A program made the translations under genes and the position numbers. 64,000 bases of DNA from Lathyrus oleraceus. Lineage: Eukaryota; Streptophyta; Magnoliopsida; Fabales; Fabaceae. The DNA lies in NCBI RefSeq assembly GCF_024323335.1, contig NC_066580.1, positions 85,421,391 through 85,485,390 of the forward strand. Direction: 5' to 3'. The notes beneath the pieces are model-generated. The model searched no databases. It was not told where the DNA came from and saw nothing but the letters and a program-made list of their open reading frames with translations. Positions 58,561 through 64,000 of this stretch are shown piece after piece. The number at the start of each line of letters is the position of its first letter. The stretch's first letter is position 1.

Positions 58561-60191
58561 GCTAAAAGATTTCCAAAAGTTAGTGGATTCAATTTTAAAC
58601 ACAAGCCCTAAGGTCTTACATTATCCACGGGAGAAAACTCGACCTTATACAAACAACAAGTCCACCATGTGAGAACAGCTTCAACTTGCTAGTGAGGGGT
58701 TAACCCTATAATAAGCAAGGAAGACTTACAATTCAATTAACTAAGGACAAATAGGTGAGATTGACATCAACCAACTAGGATAAATCAAACCTATAGCTCA
58801 TGTATGAAAAGATTAACAATGGACAAAGCCAAAACAATTGAATGGGTGAAGTTAATTGATTGTGATTATGAAAGGAAAGTCGAAGTATAATTAAGATTAA
58901 TTCAAAAGAAGTATTATGAAATGGAGTTTGAAAAAAGTCAAGGACTTGGGTCCAGGTTTTTAGTTAGAAAAAGCATGAAGATGTTTGCACAACATTTATC
59001 TCAAGTTTAAAAGTCATGTGTGAAAGGTTTAGGACATAATGAGGATGAATGGATGAAGATGGATTGTAAAACTTCTTAGAAGGTTCACCTCTTGAGATCA
59101 TATAGAAGATGATTCAAGTGTGTCCTTTGGAATGGGCAATGAATAATAACAAACAAACAAAGAAGAAAGTCAACAAAAGCGGATACCAGATGCCAATCAC
59201 TGGGCTTATATCAATATCCTAAAATAGAACTGGATATCAGAGGCCACTCAATGGACTTACACTAATCTACTCAGAAGTAAAACAAGAATGAAATATGGAA
59301 GTCAACTGCCGATCTATCTGGACTTAGGTTAACCCCACATATGATCATAGGAAAACCAATGCCACATTACAGGGACTTACAATGGATCCTCACACACAAG
59401 AACAAAAGCAACATATGATCACAGGAAAGCAAATGCCAACTTACAGGGACTTATAATTGCATCCTCACATACAAGAACAAAAGCAACATATGATCACAGG
59501 AAAGCAAATGCCAACTTACAGGGACTTATAATTGCATCCTCACATACAATCAAACAAAGCATCAAGCAAAGATAAGATGAGAGGCCAATGAAATGGTCTT
59601 ATACTCCCTTCCATATCATAGGAACAATGGCCAATGAATGGACTTACAATTGTCCTCAATGGGCAAACAACAATGATAGTGTCATAAAGACAAATGAGAT
59701 GATCATGCAATAATAAGCAATTAATGATGATAAATGCATAAAGCATACAAGCAAACATGTGGATATGAAACAACAATCAATTAATGAAAGCAATCAGCAC
59801 ACACTATAACCAAACAAGGAGGCTCATACAAAAGGGTTAGGCATTGAAGCCAACTGGAATAGGGTCAAAGGTGCTCTTAACCTTGCCATTGAGGAGCTAA
59901 GGTGAAGCAGATGAAAGGATATGAGGGGTGTGCCTCATTGCTCTTATCCCTGGTCAGGGAGAGCATTTGAATATCAGAAGGTGTGGGAGTTCAGAAAGTA
60001 GGAACTCTCTCCACAGATTATTGACTCAATAGATCTTGGGCTTGGATCTCAATGCTACAACCATGTAATGGGAGCAAGGAGAAGACTCACAGAATAGTAG
60101 GAGATAGGTTGCTTATCTCTTGGATTCTACCAATTGCCTTATTTGAAGGACTTTTCCTGCTTGGGACAAATATAAACACACACAAGCATTG

Positions 60192-60256
60192 CCTCTTAAG
60201 GAGGACTTCAGACAGTTGCCTGGCCAAGTAACAGGCTAGGTCTTCCAGACTACATG
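60192..60256 (-). other. conserved hairpin chain in B 5' LTR
   Basis: Copy of the block at 8085-8149: CCTC/GAGG, TGGCC/GGC-type and GTCT/AGAC inverted repeats. Confidence 0.55.
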
Positions 60257-61287
60257 AAGAAAAGGGATTATACCTCAATGCAAATTGCTATTTAGGCAAA
60301 GCAAAGCAAGTTCAAAGAACTAAGCAACTAATGGTACCTGAAATAGTCAAACAGAATCAGTACACAATTCAAAAGTTAAAGCAAAAGGAGGTAAGGATTA
60401 ACTGTTAACACAAACAGACAAATGTGCAAAGCACAATGCTCAAGGCATATGAGCCAATCAACCTACAACACAAAGAGGTTAGCTCATGATAATCAAATAA
60501 ACTCATTCAACTTGTAAAAGTTTCTTTGAGGCAATTGCTTCTCAACCTGAAAACATGAACTCAAACATAAGCAATAAGACCACTAGGACAAGCCTAGGGT
60601 CAAAAAGGAATGAGAAAGTTAAAACAGCAAGTGATATCCAATCAAAATCAAATTCAAACATTTAAGAAGCAAACTCAATTGGTTTCATGTTCATATCATG
60701 CATCATCATCATTTCATAAGTAAAAGAAGTCAAAGCATGGCAAATGAGAGCTCATAGACGTCAACAGCAAGACTTAACTCAAAACCAAACATAAACATCT
60801 CAAAAAATTATCAAATAATTGATGATCAATCCTAACCCATAACATGACATTCATATCAAATTTCAACTCATTTGGATCATGGGAAGATAGTCAATGAAAA
60901 TCAGAAAGGCAAGGCAAGTTTAAGCATGCTCAAAGAAGTCAACCAAACATGTATCAACTTCAAAAAATCATAAATCAGTGATAACATATTAGAAATGAAT
61001 GGGATCAACACCATGGCAACGCTTAAGATGTCTAGTAATCACATGTCAAATTTCAAGATCATCCAATAAAGTATGAGAATTTCACAAATGAAATGGGGAC
61101 ATGTGTCACAAAAAGCCAACATATGTCCAAACAGGGGAGAAAAATCTCAAACAATTGGAAAATGTCACAAATAATTCCAAGCAAAATATCATGTAAACTA
61201 GACATACAAGAGTGCATTCATGCAAAAATTCCAAGCATTTTGAGGTCAATAGGCATGGTATAAAAAATCATCAAGTTGCACATCAAT

Positions 61288-61310
61288 GGTGTGACACAAA
61301 TTGTCACACC
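61288..61310 (-). other. conserved 9-bp-stem hairpin in B 5' LTR
   Basis: Arms GGTGTGACA and TGTCACACC around CAAAT, unchanged in all four Ogre LTRs where this region is present. Confidence 0.7.
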
Positions 61311-62473
61311 CTACTTCAAAAAATCATAACTCAACAACCAGAGATGATAAATTCATAAACTCTACATCAAAATCACCGTGAATGTGTCTAGTTTATGCAC
61401 AAACAATTTCAAGGCCATTGGATAATGCATCACTATTTCACAAATGATTTGGTAAAAGGTACAAAATATGAGCACATGATCAAAACCCTAATACCAATTA
61501 AAATCCACTCATCAGAAAAATCAGGAAAAATCATGATTAAATACTAGAGATCCAGATGAACACAATTCAAAAATTCCCATGAAATTTGGATTAAGAATGA
61601 GTGTGATATGATTTTTCAAAGATTGTGTAACAAATGAAATAAAAATTGCAAAAATTAATTGAATTAATGGATTAAATAACCGGTCAGTGGCATTGTGGTA
61701 ATTATTGAGATAACTTATTGAAACGCAGCGCTTTGGCCAGGCAAACGAAATAACGTGATTGGTCATGGGGGGATGGAACAGTACAGCTCATGCAAACACG
61801 TGAGAAAAATCTGGGAAATTAGGGTTCTATGAACAGTGACATTCATCTTCATCTTCCCAAATTCGTGAAAAAGCCAATGTGCCCAGAAAATCAAATTGAG
61901 CACATCATTAGACTCAGCAAACATCACACATCAAGAATCCATCATTTATTTTCTATAAATCGAGCCAAATATCATGAATCGAGCAAAAACAAAAGTGAAC
62001 AACAATCTTTAAATCAACATAACTCAATCATCATTCAACCATTTTCAAAACTATGACTACCAATGAAATCAGCATGCAAAGACCTTTCTAAAACATGTTA
62101 AGATTTAGCAAATGGTGAGGTTCGAAATCTTACTTGTTCTTGAAGAAAATAGTGAAACAGTTGGGATTTGAATGTTTTAGCTCGAAACAGATGCACACTC
62201 ATGCTCCAAATGATGAATGGTGAAGTTACTTTAGCTCAAGAATGTTTGAGGAAGCTCAATACACGATCTGCCATGGAAGGAACTTGGAAGAACAGTCCAT
62301 GAATCCTTGCTTGCAGCTGACCAATGATGCTTGCAAAGATCTCAAAAATGGTGTTAAGTGATAAGGCAACTGACCAAGGCTCGAGTGTTTTGCAGTTTTT
62401 TCAAGAAAAGTTCAAAATGCACAAAATGAGAATATGAGAGAACAAGGTTTTTTCTGTTTGTGATGTTGGCTGC

Positions 62474-62507
62474 TAGGGTTTCAATTGGCAGAAAATGTGA
62501 TATATAT
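62474..62507 (-). promoter_or_regulatory. candidate core promoter of Ogre B
   Basis: Minus-strand TATA box (ATATATA, 62507-62501) and, about 25 nt downstream, the telo-box AAACCCTA (62481-62474). The same pair is in the 3' LTR (42846-42879) and the solo LTR (29913-29945). A start here leaves a U3 of about 1.15 kb. Confidence 0.5.
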
Positions 62508-63210
62508 CTGCTGTTTAGCATGCTAAGTAGGATTAGTTCAAGTGGTAATTCCAATTTGGTTAAAATGACAAAATTGCTAAAAAACAACCAAGCTTGCATG
62601 AGGTGTATGTGCTGCACGAAAATGGGCCTCCAACAAGTCTTAAACAACATTTCAGAACATATTTGAATGGCAAAAATGGTTGGAAATGGTTAAATTGAAG
62701 ATTCACTTTTTCACCTCTCTTGAAAATAATTCATGTAAGTGCAAAAAGGCCATTTTGATTGGTAATGTTTTGGTGCATGATGATGACATTTTTGGAAAGA
62801 GGGGATCAAATGTGACTTGTAGGAAAAAACCCCACCCAATTTGGCCAAATGGTTTGAGAGATATGGCCTTTTGAAGTTCAAAAATTTCTGAAAATGAATT
62901 GATCATAACATGCCAACCATACATGGGAATCGAGTGTTCTTGGACTTTTTGGAAATGGGAGAACAAGATCTTCAACTTTCATGTTGGGCAAAAATTCATT
63001 TGAAGCTTGTATCATGATGTAGGTTTAGGATCAAGAAGTTTCCATTTTTGGCAAATTCCAATTACAGGTCAACTTTCTATTTTGGGAAATTTTCTGTTTG
63101 ACTTCAAATTCTTCCATGATGATGTTTGACATGATATATGAGGCCTATATGGACATGAATGAGACCTCTCAAACCAATTTCCATCATCAAATCACTGATT
63201 AAATCCACAG

Positions 63211-63247
63211 TTGACCAGCAGTTGACTTTCTAGGGTTTTGGTTGACT
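63211..63247 (-). promoter_or_regulatory. W-box cluster in U3
   Basis: TTGACC (63211-63216), TTGACT (63222-63227) and TTGACT (63242-63247), about 0.7 kb upstream of the candidate promoter. Clusters also lie at 11126-11141, 30565-30601 and 43583-43619. TTGAC is the core bound by plant WRKY factors. Confidence 0.5.
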
Positions 63248-63640
63248 GAAGCATGTTCTGATGAATTCCAAACCCTAATCCCTTGAGATCTTGATTCCAG
63301 ATGATGTCACAAGTCATATGAACTCTTGATTATTGATCATGGTGCCCAAATTCTTCAAGAATGGCCACCATCCATTGCTTAATGGCTGATTTGACTGTTT
63401 GACTGATGATTGCTTCATCTGCAAGTAACATGGTTAGATGACAATATTTTTGTACTTTTGGTTAGTAAACATATGAAAAGCAAAGATATACAAATGCAAG
63501 ACATGCTTGGTGATCAAGAATCACACTCACAAGATACCCATCCACTAGGAAGGAAGCTAGGGCATGCAATGATCCTTGAGGTCATGATATGATGTGATAT
63601 GGGCCATGAGGGATCTTAGGGCCAAAATTGGGGTCTTACA

Positions 63641-64000
63641 TATAGCAAACTCTTTCTTCCCTGATTCATCTTGTTGACCGAGTACACAACCCATCGAGTC
63701 TTCAAGAACTGTCAAATACATAATCAGAGGTCTTCCTTCCACAGGCGGAGACAAGATTGGAGGTTCAGACAGATACTCTTTAATACTGTCAAAAGCTTTC
63801 TGGCAATCCTCGGTCCAATCATGAGACTGATCTTTCCGGACGAGCTTGAATATGGGCGCACATGTGGCAGTCATGTGGGATATAAATCTGGAAATGTAAT
63901 TCAAGCGGCCAAGAAAACCTCGGACTTGCTTCTCAGTTTTGGGTGCAGGCATCTCTTGTATTGCTTTGACCTTTGCAGGATCAACCTCAATACCTCTTTC
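63641..64000 (-). pseudogene. pol: Ogre C pol, RT-RNase H part (runs off the window)
   Basis: The minus frame is open over the RT thumb/connection (MPAPKTEKQVRGFLGRLNY) and the start of the first RNase H (RPLIMYLTVLEDSMG), and is cut at KKEFAI by Ogre B. It continues at 38521 in frame. A few codons after the break (CKT...) come from the B LTR and are not real. The rest of Ogre C lies to the right of the window. Confidence 0.9.

Larger units (their letters stand above)
38522..63640 (-). mobile_element. Ogre B, full-length 25.1-kb element inserted in Ogre C pol
   Basis: The LTRs are at 38522-44012 (3') and 58151-63640 (5'), with TG...CA ends and target duplication TATAG at 38517-38521 and 63641-63645. 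Internal order on the minus strand: PBS, leader, ORF1, gag-pro, intron, RT-RH-aRH-IN, 3'UTR, PPT. Size, LTR length and layout match Ogre of the legumes. In the first 420 bp the two LTRs differ by four substitutions and one indel (about 1%), so insertion is recent. The only coding break I find is a stop in pol (49387-49389). Confidence 0.95.
58151..63640 (-). repeat. Ogre B 5' LTR
   Basis: 5490 bp. On the minus strand it starts TGTAAGACCCC and ends CGCTACA. It contains the promoter and RNA elements listed separately. No ORF inside is convincing; the 60-98-codon frames recur in the 3' LTR simply because the DNA is duplicated. Confidence 0.95.

Noticed and set aside
1..64000. Endogenous pararetrovirus or env-bearing retrovirus
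   Set aside because: LTRs, target duplications, integrase and Ogre layout are present; I see no movement protein and no convincing envelope gene.
1..64000. Host protein-coding or RNA genes between elements
   Set aside because: Every stretch can be assigned to an LTR, leader, coding or UTR part of the nested elements, or to the junction minisatellite.

Overview
The window is plant nuclear DNA made entirely of nested LTR retrotransposons; I see no host gene, tRNA, rRNA or CRISPR array. The dominant family is Ogre (Ty3/gypsy, Tat lineage). Its marks are LTRs of 4.9-5.5 kb, a primer-binding site (PBS) of the tRNA-Arg type, an extra ORF1 upstream of gag, an intron between protease and reverse transcriptase, and a second, archaeal-type RNase H before integrase. 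This size and density fit a legume of the pea/vetch/faba bean group (Fabeae), an inference from element type only.

Layout. Ogre A (+ strand, old, many stops) covers 1-32190 apart from insertions: end of its 5' LTR (1-2092), PBS, leader, ORF1 (from 2916), gag-pro (18546-21769), intron (21802-22078), pol (22079-25541) and 3'UTR. Its ORF1 is split by an 8.4-kb Ty1/copia element of SIRE/Maximus type (4738-18010, target duplication CACCA). The gag of that copia element is split by a solo Ogre-like LTR (6805-11671, target duplication CCTTG). A second solo Ogre LTR (25683-30993, target duplication CCCAG) sits in the 3'UTR of Ogre A. A 32-33 bp minisatellite (31775-32190) lies at the tail-to-tail junction with Ogre C (- strand). 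Neither A nor C has an LTR at that junction.

Ogre C (- strand) occupies 32191-38521 and resumes at 63641-64000. It is split by Ogre B (38522-63640, - strand), a full-length 25.1-kb element with two LTRs of 5491 and 5490 bp and the target duplication TATAG. B has an intact ORF1 and an intact gag-pro. Its pol carries one stop codon, in the integrase zinc-binding region. The LTRs of B differ by about 1% in the part I compared, so it is the youngest large insertion.

How the parts work together. ORF1 (unknown function) precedes Gag-Pro. The Gag-Pro stop codon TAA overlaps the splice donor of the intron, so splicing removes the stop and fuses Pro to RT-RH-aRH-IN in frame. This holds for both A and B. 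Comparing the three diverged Ogre LTR types (A, B and the solo LTR in copia) shows several RNA hairpins, one adjacent pair with compensatory base changes, a PBS-like sequence next to the poly(A) signal, and W-box clusters. I consider the structured LTR/leader RNA the most interesting under-explained content of the window.
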